Assembly (NCBI GenBank): GCA_964400125.1
Contig: CAYNSR010000017.1
Location: 1 to 40,866, forward strand
Length of the DNA: 40,866 nt
Direction of reading: 5' to 3'
Source of the DNA: Micavibrio sp964400125
GTDB lineage: Bacteria > Pseudomonadota > Alphaproteobacteria > Micavibrionales > Micavibrionaceae
The translations under genes and the position numbers were made by a program. Shown piece after piece: positions 1 through 8,675 of the stretch. Every line of letters starts with the position of its first letter. Position 1 is the first letter of the stretch. The notes under the pieces were generated by a model. The model had not been told where the DNA came from and did not search any database. It saw only the letters and a list, made by a program, of their open reading frames with translations.

Positions 1-518
1 TAGTGAATCAGAAAACTACAATCTTGGGAATCATAATTGTCAACACGGCCTAATGGCATGTAGTCTGTAATCGTGATGGTAAAGCCAAAGAAATCCGTCA
101 GAATCCCCTTATACCAGAGAACATAAGTCAACAGAATCAATCCGGATGAGGGGCGATAAAAACTGGCCAATGCAAAAAATGCTGCAATATACCTTCCAGA
201 ACCAACCAGAAAAGTTTCCATCGGCTGGAGATGGTCAAAGCTCATTGTCGGCGTCGCCGCCAACAGATAAAGCCCGAACAAGCCGAAGACGAAGCGCAGT
301 AGAATAATGCTGCACTGAGGAAAGTCCGTGGATTTTATGCGATAACCCGCCGCCGCAACGAAGACCGAAAGGAGAACTGCGAATGTCTTTGCCTCTTCTG
401 CCGGAATGAAAATCCCTCTTTTAAGCAGAAAAAAAGCGGCAGTGCAGACAGCAAGCAGGATAAAAAACCGTCGGAAGGCTTCGGATTTGACCTCGGTCAT
501 TATAACAGCCAGTGGCAA
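1..518 (-). CDS. Polytopic membrane protein, C-terminal end beyond window
   Basis: An open frame runs leftward from 518 to the window edge with no stop, so at least 172 residues are visible and the C-terminus is missing. I prefer the TTG at 518-516 because GGAGGAG (532-526) lies seven bases upstream; the in-frame ATG at 500 has no Shine-Dalgarno sequence. The protein has several hydrophobic stretches (residues roughly 17-31, 44-57, 73-88, 105-120 and 126-140), so it is probably polytopic in the inner membrane. I do not recognise the family. It lies downstream of the nucleotide-sugar dehydrogenase and epimerase genes on the same strand, which suggests a role in a surface-polysaccharide locus, such as polymer modification or transport. 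That role is inferred from neighbours only. Confidence 0.6.
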   Translation of the reverse strand, partial: MPLAVIMTEVKSEAFRRFFILLAVCTAAFFLLKRGIFIPAEEAKTFAVLLSVFVAAAGYRIKSTDFPQCSIILLRFVFGLFGLYLLAATPTMSFDHLQPMETFLVGSGRYIAAFFALASFYRPSSGLILLTYVLWYKGILTDFFGFTITITDYMPLGRVDNYDSQDCSFLIH

Positions 519-573
519 ATCTTTTCTCCTCCACCTTGGTGAATAACCCAAGGATAACAGCACCCCTTGATTC

Positions 574-1599
574 TCATATCCCGTAATATGCGCGATACCA
601 GCGCAGGAATTCGTGGATGCCGTCTTCGACGCGGGTTGCGGGCGTAAAGCCGAGATCGCGTTCGGCGCGGGAAATATCGGCGCAGGTTTCCGGCACATCG
701 CCGGGCTGCAGGTCCATCATGTTTTTTTCTGCTTGGCGGCCTAATCCGGCTTCGATGGTTTCGATGATATGCATCAGGCTGGCCGGTTTGTTGTTGCCGA
801 GATTGTAAATGCGCCATGGCGCATGGCTGGTCGCGGGATCGGCCCTGCGCGCGTCCCAGTGGTCATCGGCAACCGGGGGATTGCGTGCCGCGCCTAAAAT
901 ACCGGAAACGATGTCGTCGATATAGGTGAAGTCGCGGCGCATGTTGCCGTGATTGTAAACATCGATCGGTTTGCCTTCGAGAATGGCCCGGGCGAATTTG
1001 AACATCGCCATATCGGGGCGTCCCCACGGGCCGTACACGGTGAAAAACCTGAGGCCAGTCGTGGGGATGCCGAAAATATTGCTGAAACTATGCGCCATCG
1101 ATTCATTGGCCTTTTTCGTTGCCGCATAGAGACTCAAGGGATGTTCCGCCGGATCGGATTCGGCAAAAGGCAATTTGCCGTTCGCACCGTAGACGGAACT
1201 GGACGAGGCATAGACCAGATGCTTCACCGCGTTTTTTCGGCACTGGTCCAGAATGTTTTGAAAGCCGATCAGGTTGCTGTCGATATAGGCTTGCGGATGG
1301 GTCAGGGAATAACGCACCCCGGCCTGTGCCGCCAGATGAATGACGATATCCGGGCGGGCGGCGGAAAAGAACTTTTCCATGGCGCTTGCGTCTTCGAGCA
1401 GGCCCTTGTGAAACGCATGGTTTTTATTGCCGCCCAGCGCCGCCAGCCGCGCTTCTTTCAGGGTGACGTCATAGTAATCGTTGACGGCGTCGAAGCTATG
1501 CACCTCCAGCCCCTGCTCCAGCAGGGTGCGGGTCACATGAAAGCCGATAAATCCGGCGGACCCCGTGACGGCGATGCGGTGGCGGTGCAGGTCGAGCAT
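574..1599 (-). CDS. UDP-glucuronate 4-epimerase-like NAD-dependent epimerase (SDR)
   Basis: This 341-residue cytoplasmic enzyme is an extended short-chain dehydrogenase/reductase. The nucleotide-binding motif TGSAGFIG is at residues 12-19, the SSSSVYG segment is at 132-138, and the catalytic Tyr158-x-x-x-Lys162 pair is present. The VNDYYD signature (39-44), AQAGVRYS, and FTVYGPWGRPDMA match the CapI/LpsL group that interconverts UDP-glucuronate and UDP-galacturonate at C4. Length is normal for that group. It starts three bases after the stop of the dehydrogenase gene, so the two are probably co-transcribed and translationally coupled. The upstream enzyme looks specific for an N-acetylated sugar, so the true substrate could be an N-acetylhexosaminuronate instead. 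The family is certain; the substrate is not. Confidence 0.9.
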   Translation of the reverse strand: MLDLHRHRIAVTGSAGFIGFHVTRTLLEQGLEVHSFDAVNDYYDVTLKEARLAALGGNKNHAFHKGLLEDASAMEKFFSAARPDIVIHLAAQAGVRYSLTHPQAYIDSNLIGFQNILDQCRKNAVKHLVYASSSSVYGANGKLPFAESDPAEHPLSLYAATKKANESMAHSFSNIFGIPTTGLRFFTVYGPWGRPDMAMFKFARAILEGKPIDVYNHGNMRRDFTYIDDIVSGILGAARNPPVADDHWDARRADPATSHAPWRIYNLGNNKPASLMHIIETIEAGLGRQAEKNMMDLQPGDVPETCADISRAERDLGFTPATRVEDGIHEFLRWYRAYYGI

Positions 1600-1602
1600 G
1601 GA

Positions 1603-2871
1603 TCAAAGGCTCCAGTATGTGCAATGGCCGGGGCGGTCGTCGTAAAATGCCCCGCGTATATCGACAAAGACGCCCCCGTTTTTGACAAGACCGCAAATGG
1701 CTTCGCGCTTTTCCCGGAAAACCGCATGCGGTACAGCCAGAATCAGGGCGTCGAGATTTTGCAGGTCATGGAACGGGTGCAGGGTAATTCCTTCCGCCGC
1801 CGCGTCTTCCGGGTCGGCCAGCGGATCATGTACGATGGGGGCAATGCCGAAACCGTCCAGTTCGCGGACCATGTTGACGACGAGAGAGCTGCGCAGGTCG
1901 GGGACGTTTTCCTTGAAGGTCGCGCCGAGAATGCCGATGCGCGCTTGCGAAAACGCCGCGCCGGATTGCGCCAGAAGGCGGATCGTTTTTTGCACGACGA
2001 ACGACCCCATGCCGTCATTGACGCGGCGTCCGGCAAGGATCACCTGCGGTAAAATTCCCTTTTCCTGCGCCAGTTGGCTCAGGTAATAGGGATCGACCGC
2101 GACGCAATGCCCGCCGACCAGACCCGGTTCGAAGTTGAGGAAGTTCCATTTCGTTCCCGCCGCGCGCAAAACCTCGCGGGTGCTGATGCCGATTTTTTCG
2201 CAAATCATCGCCATTTCGTTCATCAGGGCGATATTGATGTCGCGCTGGGTGTTTTCCAGCACCTTGGCGGCTTCGGCCTCGCGGATCGACGGGCAATGAT
2301 ACAGCCCCGCAGAAATCACCGCGCCGTAGACGCGGTCCAGACGTTTCAATCCATCCGCCGTTTCTGCGGCAATGATTTTTTTGATCGTCTCCAACCGATG
2401 AACCTTGTCGCCGGGGTTGATCCGTTCAGGGGAATAGGCGACTTCGAAATCGACGCCCGCCTGCAATCCGGAAAAACGCGCCAGAATCGGGCGGCAGATA
2501 TCTTCGGTGACGCCGGGATAGACGGTGGATTCATAGACGACGATGCCGCCTTTTTGTAAAACCTTGCCGACCGTATGCGTCGCGGAGATCATCGGCTCCA
2601 GATCGGGTCTTTTGCTGTCATCCACCGGAGTCGGGACCGTGACGATGAAAAAGGTACAATCCTTCAGGACGTCCGGGTCATGGCTGAACAATACTTTCCC
2701 GGCGGCCAGCGCGGCAGGATCGGCTTCGCCGGTGTGATCCTCGCGGCGGCGCAGTTCGGTGACCCGGTCGATGGAAATATCGAAACCGACCACATCCGGA
2801 AAGACATTCCCCAGCGCAACGGCCAGCGGCAGGCCGACATATCCGAGGCCGATAACGGCGATTTTTTCCAA
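1603..2871 (-). CDS. tviB: UDP-N-acetylhexosamine 6-dehydrogenase, TviB-like
   Basis: A cytoplasmic NAD-dependent enzyme of the UDP-glucose/GDP-mannose dehydrogenase family, which oxidises the C6 hydroxyl of a nucleotide sugar to a carboxylate. The Rossmann motif GLGYVG is at residues 8-13. The catalytic cysteine is Cys256 in GGHCVAVDPYY, and YESTVYPG, YSPERINPGDK and ENTQRD are typical of the family. These blocks resemble TviB of the Vi antigen pathway, which acts on UDP-GlcNAc, more than UDP-glucose dehydrogenases. I chose the TTG at 2871 (422 residues) because it opens directly onto the Rossmann strand and AGGAG lies ten bases upstream; a longer form from the TTG at 2922 only adds a non-conserved leader. 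It is the first gene of a short operon with the epimerase and the membrane protein. Substrate assignment is by resemblance only. Confidence 0.85.
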   Translation of the reverse strand: MEKIAVIGLGYVGLPLAVALGNVFPDVVGFDISIDRVTELRRREDHTGEADPAALAAGKVLFSHDPDVLKDCTFFIVTVPTPVDDSKRPDLEPMISATHTVGKVLQKGGIVVYESTVYPGVTEDICRPILARFSGLQAGVDFEVAYSPERINPGDKVHRLETIKKIIAAETADGLKRLDRVYGAVISAGLYHCPSIREAEAAKVLENTQRDINIALMNEMAMICEKIGISTREVLRAAGTKWNFLNFEPGLVGGHCVAVDPYYLSQLAQEKGILPQVILAGRRVNDGMGSFVVQKTIRLLAQSGAAFSQARIGILGATFKENVPDLRSSLVVNMVRELDGFGIAPIVHDPLADPEDAAAEGITLHPFHDLQNLDALILAVPHAVFREKREAICGLVKNGGVFVDIRGAFYDDRPGHCTYWSL

Positions 2872-2977
2872 AACAGTTTCGCTCCTGCGGGAAGGGGGTT
2901 CCAAGGATGCGCGTATTCTCAATACCGCAGGCTGAATTTCAAGCTTTTATTTGCGGAGGTCGTTGATTACGGAAACG

Positions 2978-3460
2978 TTAGGCGTCTTGCGACAAATCCG
3001 TCAGGTTCATGCCCGTGGCGGTGGTCATGAAATCGATGAAATCGGGATCTTCCCCGCGCATCAGACGGGGCAGGGCGGCGCGGAAATTGGGGCGGATCGA
3101 CCAGATTTCGATGTAATCGATCCATGAATTCCACATCCGCCGATAGGCTGGATCGGTTTCGCCGTAAAGCAGGATAAAGGCCCGTTCAAACAGGCTGACC
3201 AGCATTTCATACAGGATTTGCTGGCGGCGCGCGGCCTCCGGATCGGTCAGAGGGCGGTCATGCTGGTCCAGTTCCGGGTATTCGAACAATTTTTCCTGTA
3301 TCTCGGAATAATGCCCCATCAGCTTGTCGTAGATTTCTTCCTGTTCGGACTGGCGCTCTTTCTTTTCCTGATGGATGAACGTCACGATCGCCAGCGGAAT
3401 ACCGACCGTGGTGGCGATGTAGCTCAGCAATTCCATGAATGCGAGAAAAGATAAATCCAT
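2978..3460 (-). CDS. Small membrane-anchored protein of unknown function
   Basis: The 160-residue product has one N-terminal hydrophobic helix at about residues 6-28, followed by a charged helical segment with KKERQSEQEE that is likely coiled-coil, and a soluble C-terminal domain rich in Trp, Tyr and Arg. It probably has a single membrane anchor with a cytoplasmic body. AGGA lies about ten bases before the ATG. I do not recognise a named family. It lies alone between the sugar-nucleotide operon and the TPR-sulfotransferase gene on the same strand, with gaps of about 60 and 105 bases, so it could belong to either transcript. Confidence 0.7.
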   Translation of the reverse strand: MDLSFLAFMELLSYIATTVGIPLAIVTFIHQEKKERQSEQEEIYDKLMGHYSEIQEKLFEYPELDQHDRPLTDPEAARRQQILYEMLVSLFERAFILLYGETDPAYRRMWNSWIDYIEIWSIRPNFRAALPRLMRGEDPDFIDFMTTATGMNLTDLSQDA

Positions 3461-3523
3461 AACAGTCCCGTTCCTGTGTGGCCATATCTATAGCACGGAT
3501 CGGCGGCGCGGCGAAGGGGGCGG

Positions 3524-5893
3524 TTACGACGCCATATCCGGCGCGACGATGCGGATCAGGGGCTGGAGGTGTTTTTCATAGGGTTTCCAGCTTTCCACCG
3601 CCGTTTTGTAAACCGGCTTGATGACTTGCGTCTTGCTGGCGGTCAGGACGGAACGTTTATTTTTATGCGGCTCCAGACAGGCCTCATGCCACGGCAGGCC
3701 GACATGATCGATCAGCCGCCGGGCCTGCGGTTCGAAATCCATCACCATGGTTTCGTAATCGGCATCAAAAACGCGATCGGGCAAAACATCTGCCCAGTGT
3801 TCCATGATCTGCTGGTAGAGCAGGTAGAAGCGCCCGATTTCCTCCAGCGTGTAGCTCCAATACTGCCCACGCGCGAAAAGTTGTTTGTAGCACGACAGGC
3901 AGGTGTCAATCGGGTTGCGGCGGCAATGGATGATCTTCGCCCCGGGCAGGGCGGTGGCGATCATGCCGATGCGGTAATAATTGGCGGGCATTTTATCGGT
4001 GATGCGTTGCGCCCCGGGGGCCAGCCGCCGGATGCGGTTGAGATAGGTTTCGCCAAATTGCCGCGCATTGTCCGGCGTATAAGGCCCGCCCAGCGACATC
4101 TCCGCCACGTTCAGGTCGATCAGCTCTCCGGCGCCGAAGGCATCGGGATGGGCGGAAATAACCTGCTCCGTCAGCGTCGTGCCGGAACGCGGCATCCCGA
4201 CGATGAAGACCGGCAAGGCGTCGTCGATCCCGCGTCCGGCAAATTGTTTGATGAAATCCGGATTGAACATCTGCCTGATGCGGACCTGATGGATGACCGC
4301 TTGCGATTCCTCGTAAGGAATGCTCAGGCGTTTCAGGTCGGACCCGCGCTTCAGGTGCGAGAAGGCGCGGTCATAATCGCCGATATCTTCAAAGGCGCGG
4401 TAAAGCGCGTAATGCAGCGATATTTCCGCATTCTGCCCCATCCGTTTGACCTTCGGCTCCAGCGCCAGCATCGCCTGAAAATCGGGGTCGTCGGCGGTGA
4501 ATTTTTTCAGTTTCGCCAAGGTCATATACAAATACGGCAGGTCCGGGGCGGTTTCTATGGCGCGGCGGACATGGATTTGCGCCTGATCCATATCGCCCAT
4601 GGCCTGATCGATCTCGGAACGCAGGCCGAGCAGGGACGGCAGGCCGGGGCTGATCTCCAGCGCCCTGTCCAGCGCCTCTTTCGCTTCCGGAATGCGGTTG
4701 GTCATGAAATAGATCGTGGCCTTGCGGTAGAACGCATCCGGCATTTCCGGGTTGGCGATGATGGCGCGGTCCACCATGGCCAGCGCGTCTTCCGGGCGGT
4801 TGGCTTTTTCCAGCACGGCGGCCAGTTTAATCAAGACGCGGGCCGAGTCCGGATCATGGGCGAGCGCGGTGTTCAGCGCGGCTTCCGCCTCGTCCAGCCG
4901 GTCGGTCAGATAGAGCGCCTCGGCCAGCGTGATATAAGGTTCCGGATCGTCCGGCGCGATGGCGACGGCGCGTTGCGCCGCGTTTTCAGCCTCATCCAGT
5001 TTCCCGATTTCGCGCAGAGCAATACTCAGGTTGGACCACGCTTCGGCATAGCGCGGGTCAAAGGTGATGGCGTAGCGCGCCGCGCTGGCCGCGTCTTCGA
5101 ATTTCCCCTGATCGAGCAGGGCAATCGCCAGATTGTTATGCGCAGCCGTGAAATCGGGTTGCAGCATGGTGGCCTTGCGGTAATAGCCTTCGGCCTCCTC
5201 CGCCCGGCCCAGATCGCGCACGGCATTGCCGAGATTGCCCCAGGCTTGCGGGTGGGCGGGGTTCACGGTCGTGGCCTTGCGGCACATTTCCTCGGAATCT
5301 TTCAACCGCCCCAGATCGCGCAGCGCATTGCCGATATTGCTGATGGCTTGCGCGAAATCGGGGCGCAGGGAAACGGCCTGTTCCCAGATGGCGATGGCGT
5401 CTTCGAATTTTTTCATCTTTGCCAGCGCATTGCCAAGATTGAGCATCGCGTCGGTATAGTCGGGTTTCAGGCGCAATGCCGTGCGGCAATGCGCCTCGGC
5501 GTCGTCGAAACGGTCCATTTGCCACAGCGCATTGCCGAGATTGCTGTGCACTTCGGCATTGTCGGGGTCGAGGACAAGGGCTTGTTGCCATTCGGCGACG
5601 GCCTTGTCGCGTTGCCCGGATTCCGACAGCATGACCGCATAATTGCTGCGCATTTCGGCGTCGGCTTCGTCGCCGTCAATGGCGACAGCCTTTGCAATCA
5701 GGTCCAGCGCCTCGGGCAGGTTGCCGCGCTGGTAACTGACGATGCCCAGCATATGCAGCGCCGGGGAATAATCCGGCACCGATGTCAAAATATCGCGAAA
5801 AATCCGGTCCGCCAGAATCAGGTTGCCCGCCTGATGGTGCTGCCGGGCGAGGGTAAAGGCTTCATCGACGGTGACTTGCTGGTTCAGGGGCAA
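3524..5893 (-). CDS. TPR-repeat sulfotransferase
   Basis: About 480 N-terminal residues form a long run of tetratricopeptide repeats with the usual A-x-x-x-x-G-N-A-L and P-D-x-A spacing. They are followed by a sulfotransferase domain. The PAPS 5'-phosphosulfate loop FIVGMPRSGTT is near residue 565, and the 3'-phosphate segment with CRRNPIDTCLSCYKQ is near residues 645-665. Such fusions transfer sulfate from PAPS to an acceptor held by the TPR array, often a protein or glycan. The frame stays open to 6046, but I chose the TTG at 5893 (789 residues) because AAGGA lies eight bases upstream and the extra leader would run into intergenic DNA. No signal peptide is visible, so the protein is probably cytoplasmic. 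The nearby polysaccharide genes make a sugar acceptor plausible, but this is inference. Confidence 0.88.
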   Translation of the reverse strand: MPLNQQVTVDEAFTLARQHHQAGNLILADRIFRDILTSVPDYSPALHMLGIVSYQRGNLPEALDLIAKAVAIDGDEADAEMRSNYAVMLSESGQRDKAVAEWQQALVLDPDNAEVHSNLGNALWQMDRFDDAEAHCRTALRLKPDYTDAMLNLGNALAKMKKFEDAIAIWEQAVSLRPDFAQAISNIGNALRDLGRLKDSEEMCRKATTVNPAHPQAWGNLGNAVRDLGRAEEAEGYYRKATMLQPDFTAAHNNLAIALLDQGKFEDAASAARYAITFDPRYAEAWSNLSIALREIGKLDEAENAAQRAVAIAPDDPEPYITLAEALYLTDRLDEAEAALNTALAHDPDSARVLIKLAAVLEKANRPEDALAMVDRAIIANPEMPDAFYRKATIYFMTNRIPEAKEALDRALEISPGLPSLLGLRSEIDQAMGDMDQAQIHVRRAIETAPDLPYLYMTLAKLKKFTADDPDFQAMLALEPKVKRMGQNAEISLHYALYRAFEDIGDYDRAFSHLKRGSDLKRLSIPYEESQAVIHQVRIRQMFNPDFIKQFAGRGIDDALPVFIVGMPRSGTTLTEQVISAHPDAFGAGELIDLNVAEMSLGGPYTPDNARQFGETYLNRIRRLAPGAQRITDKMPANYYRIGMIATALPGAKIIHCRRNPIDTCLSCYKQLFARGQYWSYTLEEIGRFYLLYQQIMEHWADVLPDRVFDADYETMVMDFEPQARRLIDHVGLPWHEACLEPHKNKRSVLTASKTQVIKPVYKTAVESWKPYEKHLQPLIRIVAPDMAS

Positions 5894-6019
5894 TGATAAA
5901 ATCCTTGACTTGGGGCGTGGCGCGTACCGGGGCGATTGTGCAGGAAAGGCGATGATAATGACAAGGGCGCAAAACGCCCCATTCTGGCTCCCCCTCCCAT
6001 TGACACATCTCCATGCGTC

Positions 6020-6042
6020 ATCACCCGGCCTGTCCGGGTGAT
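6020..6042. repeat. Short REP-like palindrome
   Basis: ATCACCCGG and CCGGGTGAT are perfect 9-base arms around a five-base loop. The wording (TCATCACCCGG...CCGGGTGATCCAT) resembles short intergenic repeats common in alphaproteobacteria. It could act as a bidirectional hairpin, but no U-tract follows. Confidence 0.6.
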
Positions 6043-6061
6043 CCATATGGATTGCTCACCC

Positions 6062-6138
6062 CCGTCATCCCGAGCGAAGCCGAGGGATCTAACCCGGTTG
6101 ACCCATCGCAGATCCCTCGGCTTCGCTCGGGATGACGG
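6062..6138. repeat. 29-bp perfect inverted repeat, simple form of the TCATCCCGAGCG family
   Basis: Arms 6062-6090 and 6110-6138 are perfect reverse complements of 29 bases around a 19-base loop. A close relative of this arm pair occurs at 8676-8705 and 9038-9067, where 332 bases separate the arms. This copy therefore looks like the simple, unoccupied form. Confidence 0.85.
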
Positions 6139-6444
6139 GACGGAGAGAACTCTGCGCTCTCTGCGCCTCTGCGGTGAATTATTCTTCATTCATTATGAAA
6201 TACAACGCCCTATCCTTCGGCATAGGGTTCCCGGTGCAGAGGATTAAAGGGCGGCATTTGTTAATGTTGCGTTTACGTTGCCGCCATAAGATGAAGGAGT
6301 GAAGAGTGGATTCGGTTTTGACGACAGATGCGGAAAAACAAGGCGAATCAGGTAGACTCTCCATGCAGGCGTATTGATTCGCATGGACCGGGGCAGAAGG
6401 CGCCGGGGCGGATCGGAAACCGGAAAAACCCAAGGAGCACACAG

Positions 6445-6969
6445 ATGAGAAAACTTTTAATGATGGGCGGCGCACTCGCCGTGATGATGAGCGGAGCCAG
6501 CCAGATGGCCATGGCGGATACCGATGACCTGACAGTAGAGGCCATTATTGTGACGCCGCTGGCGATTACATGCGGAACAACACTGGATTTTGGTTCAATG
6601 GACGCTGGTGGCGTAGGCGGTAACGTGGTTATTGATCCCGATGGGACAGTTAATGATCCGGCGGCCCCTTTTGCGCGTATTGGTGCGGGCACCGCTGCTG
6701 GGCAATGTACCACCACGGGTGATACAACATTGGCTTATACGGTGACTATTCCTGACGATCAGGTTGATTCCGGTGCTAACAACATGGCTGTAATTGATTT
6801 CACTATTGAGGATGGTGTAAATCTCCCCGGCCCCGCTGACGTTGGTTATTCGACCGCTTTGGTGGCTGGTGCTGGGACACTGAATATTGGTGCAACACTT
6901 GTTGTAGGCGCGGCGCAAGCGCCGGGTGCTTATACAGGCACTGTTGTTGTCACCGCCCTCTACGACTAA
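6445..6969 (+). CDS. DUF4402-type pilus subunit 1
   Basis: A 174-residue exported protein. I chose the ATG at 6445 because AAGGAG (6432-6437) lies seven bases upstream and a clean signal peptide follows, with likely cleavage after Ala24 (MAMA). The mature part has the VTPLAIT...LDFG opening and the alternating beta pattern of the DUF4402 family, small subunit-like proteins found beside chaperone-usher genes. Cys43 and Cys88 could form the disulfide typical of many pilins. It is the first gene of a cluster with a second DUF4402 protein, a chaperone and an usher, so it is a probable major subunit. Its codon use is unlike its neighbours, with many GGT, GCT, ATT and ACA codons. The pilin role is inferred from context. 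Confidence 0.82.
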   Translation: MRKLLMMGGALAVMMSGASQMAMADTDDLTVEAIIVTPLAITCGTTLDFGSMDAGGVGGNVVIDPDGTVNDPAAPFARIGAGTAAGQCTTTGDTTLAYTVTIPDDQVDSGANNMAVIDFTIEDGVNLPGPADVGYSTALVAGAGTLNIGATLVVGAAQAPGAYTGTVVVTALYD

Positions 6970-6992
6970 GACCTTTTCACCTTCGGGTTTTT

Positions 6993-7017
6993 ACGGTGCC
7001 GGAGAATCCGACACCGT
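6993..7017 (+). terminator. Hairpin between the two subunit genes
   Basis: ACGGTGCCGG and CCGACACCGT pair with one mismatch around a five-base loop and are followed by TTT and then a C-run. It may act as a partial terminator or mRNA-stability hairpin that lowers expression of the downstream genes relative to subunit 1. The T-tract is short, so it may be weak. Confidence 0.45.
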
Positions 7018-7071
7018 TTCCCCCGAAAACGTGATGTTTTGTTTTTGTGATCTTTTGCGCGAGGTTGTTTC

Positions 7072-7650
7072 GTGACCCTGCTTCCCACGCCACCGCGATC
7101 CGCCATATCGAAGAAGGCCTCCTTGCGAAACGGCACGGCGGCGGCGCTGGTGTCGTTGACCTGTTTTGGCATGTACCATGCCGTGGCCGCGACCGCGACG
7201 CTGCCCATTATCGCCCGGCTGATCCGGGCCATCGAAGTCACCGTCCACACCGCCATGAATTTCGGCACGCTGGCCATCATCAACGATGACGGGGCCGGCG
7301 GCACTGCCCGTCTCGATCCGTCCACGGGGCAATTGACCGTGGACAGTTCCGGCAGTCTCGCTTTCGCCGGGGGCGAACCCCGGGCCGGGAAACTGATTAT
7401 TCGCGGCGCGCCTTTGCCCGTCCATGTCACGATTGCCATGCCGACGATGCAGATCGACAACGGCGCGGAATTCCTGACCGTGCAGAATTTCAAACTGATG
7501 GATGAAAACGGCAATTCCCGCGCCACCGTCACGCCCGCCGGGCCGGGCAATTCCATTGCCGTCACCGTCGGTGCCACGGTCTCCACCCGCCCCGGTGCCG
7601 CCATGGGCACCTATACCGGGGCAAATACGGTCTTCGCCAATTATCAGTAA
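7072..7650 (+). CDS. DUF4402-type pilus subunit 2
   Basis: A 192-residue exported protein starting at GTG 7072, with GAGG seven bases upstream. The signal peptide is long, with a charged N-region and a hydrophobic core at about residues 22-33 and cleavage near Ala40. The mature part carries the features of the DUF4402 family: the AMNFGTLAI strand, a GG-x-A-x-LDPSTG turn and a C-terminal G-x-Y-x-G-x-x-x-V-x-x-x-Y strand that in pilins would be the donor or groove region. Unlike subunit 1 it has no cysteine pair in the mature region and uses GC-rich codons. It may be a minor or tip subunit of the same fibre. That ordering is a guess. Confidence 0.78.
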   Translation: MTLLPTPPRSAISKKASLRNGTAAALVSLTCFGMYHAVAATATLPIIARLIRAIEVTVHTAMNFGTLAIINDDGAGGTARLDPSTGQLTVDSSGSLAFAGGEPRAGKLIIRGAPLPVHVTIAMPTMQIDNGAEFLTVQNFKLMDENGNSRATVTPAGPGNSIAVTVGATVSTRPGAAMGTYTGANTVFANYQ

Positions 7651-7775
7651 CGCCCGGATATTTCCGTAAATCAACAAAATAAAATCATGAGTTGAATAAC
7701 CGCCGTTGCGGTGGCACAATCCGGACAGTATATTCCCCCTTCCTTCACCATCCGGGTATTTTTGAACAGGGTCCC

Positions 7776-8639
7776 ATGAAACAGCCTTTGCAGACATTTT
7801 GCCTACGCCGCCCCCGTCTGGCCCTGATGCTGGCCGCGGTGTCCGTGGTGGCGGCTGTGGGGGGCATCCTGTTCTGGACGCATGACGCCCATGCCCTGAA
7901 AATCACCATGAAGCGCGTTATTTTCGAAGGAACAAAACGCGCCGAGGTGCTGACCCTGATTAACAATACCGGCGACGAACTGGCCTTTCGTATCGGCTGG
8001 CGCAACATGCGCATGACGGACAAGGGCTTGCGCGAAATTCCCGAAGGCGAAGACGCGCCGGACCTGAAAACGCTCGACAAGATGGTGATTTTTGCCCCCC
8101 GCCGTGTCGTCATCGCCCCCGGCGGGTCCCAGCAGATCCGCCTGATGCTGCGTAAGCCGAAGGATCTGGCGGAAGGGGAATACCGTTCGCACCTTTGGGT
8201 CCGCCCCGAAGCCGACGCGGTAAAATTCGACCCCAACCCGGCGGAGGCCGGCAAGGCCGCCGTGCAGATCAAGATGCTGGCCGGGGTCAGTCTCCCGGTT
8301 TTCGTGCGTAACGGCAAAATGACCGCGACGGCGAAGCTGGAAAACGCGACGCTGAAAACGCTCAACGGCAAAATGAATATCACGATGGACCTGACCCGGC
8401 AGGGCAACCGCAGCGTCTATGGCGATCTCGATTTCATCTGCACCAGCGGCGCGGAAGAAGCCGTCGTGCGTCAGGTGCGCGGCATCGCGATCTATACCGA
8501 AGTCGAAAAGCGTACACTTGAATACAATTTCCCCGTGGGGGCAACAGGTGCCTGCACCGCCATGCGCATCGTCTATACGGCGGACAAGGACGACCCCCTG
8601 TTCAAGGGCAACGTCATTGCCCAGACGACGACCCGGTAA
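7776..8639 (+). CDS. PapD-like periplasmic pilus chaperone
   Basis: A 287-residue protein with an N-terminal hydrophobic export signal and a likely cleavage site after AHA (residue 40). The rest matches the two-domain immunoglobulin-like fold of pilus chaperones. The stretch FAPRRVVIAPGGSQQIRL corresponds to the conserved edge-strand segment, and YRSHLWVRP matches the F-strand signature. In such systems the chaperone caps subunits in the periplasm by donor-strand complementation and delivers them to the usher. I start at ATG 7776 because the signal peptide begins there; the frame is open further upstream without a good ribosome site. It lies between the two subunit genes and the usher gene. 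Confidence 0.87.
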   Translation: MKQPLQTFCLRRPRLALMLAAVSVVAAVGGILFWTHDAHALKITMKRVIFEGTKRAEVLTLINNTGDELAFRIGWRNMRMTDKGLREIPEGEDAPDLKTLDKMVIFAPRRVVIAPGGSQQIRLMLRKPKDLAEGEYRSHLWVRPEADAVKFDPNPAEAGKAAVQIKMLAGVSLPVFVRNGKMTATAKLENATLKTLNGKMNITMDLTRQGNRSVYGDLDFICTSGAEEAVVRQVRGIAIYTEVEKRTLEYNFPVGATGACTAMRIVYTADKDDPLFKGNVIAQTTTR

Positions 8640-8675
8640 TATAATCATAGGTTCACGCCAACCATCTTAATGCCG

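Larger units (their letters stand above)
5894..6444. other. Intergenic region with REP-like palindromes and pilus-operon leader
   Basis: No convincing gene lies here. The region separates the minus-strand sulfotransferase gene from the plus-strand pilus operon, so promoters for both should lie in it; I see no clear -35/-10 pair. Two palindromic repeats are listed separately. The frames that cross the region are low-complexity translations of these repeats. Confidence 0.6.

Noticed and set aside
949..2052. A long plus-strand frame of 367 codons opposite the epimerase and dehydrogenase genes
   Set aside because: It lies antisense to two clear enzymes and has no ribosome site or recognisable motif; high GC content at third positions creates such frames.
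3569..5896. A 775-codon plus-strand frame opposite the sulfotransferase gene
   Set aside because: Its composition (His, Arg, Gln-rich, repeated) mirrors the TPR repeats on the other strand, where the real motifs lie.
5894..6046. An N-terminal extension of the sulfotransferase to 6046
   Set aside because: The extra 51 residues come from repeat-bearing intergenic DNA and there is a good ribosome site for the TTG at 5893.
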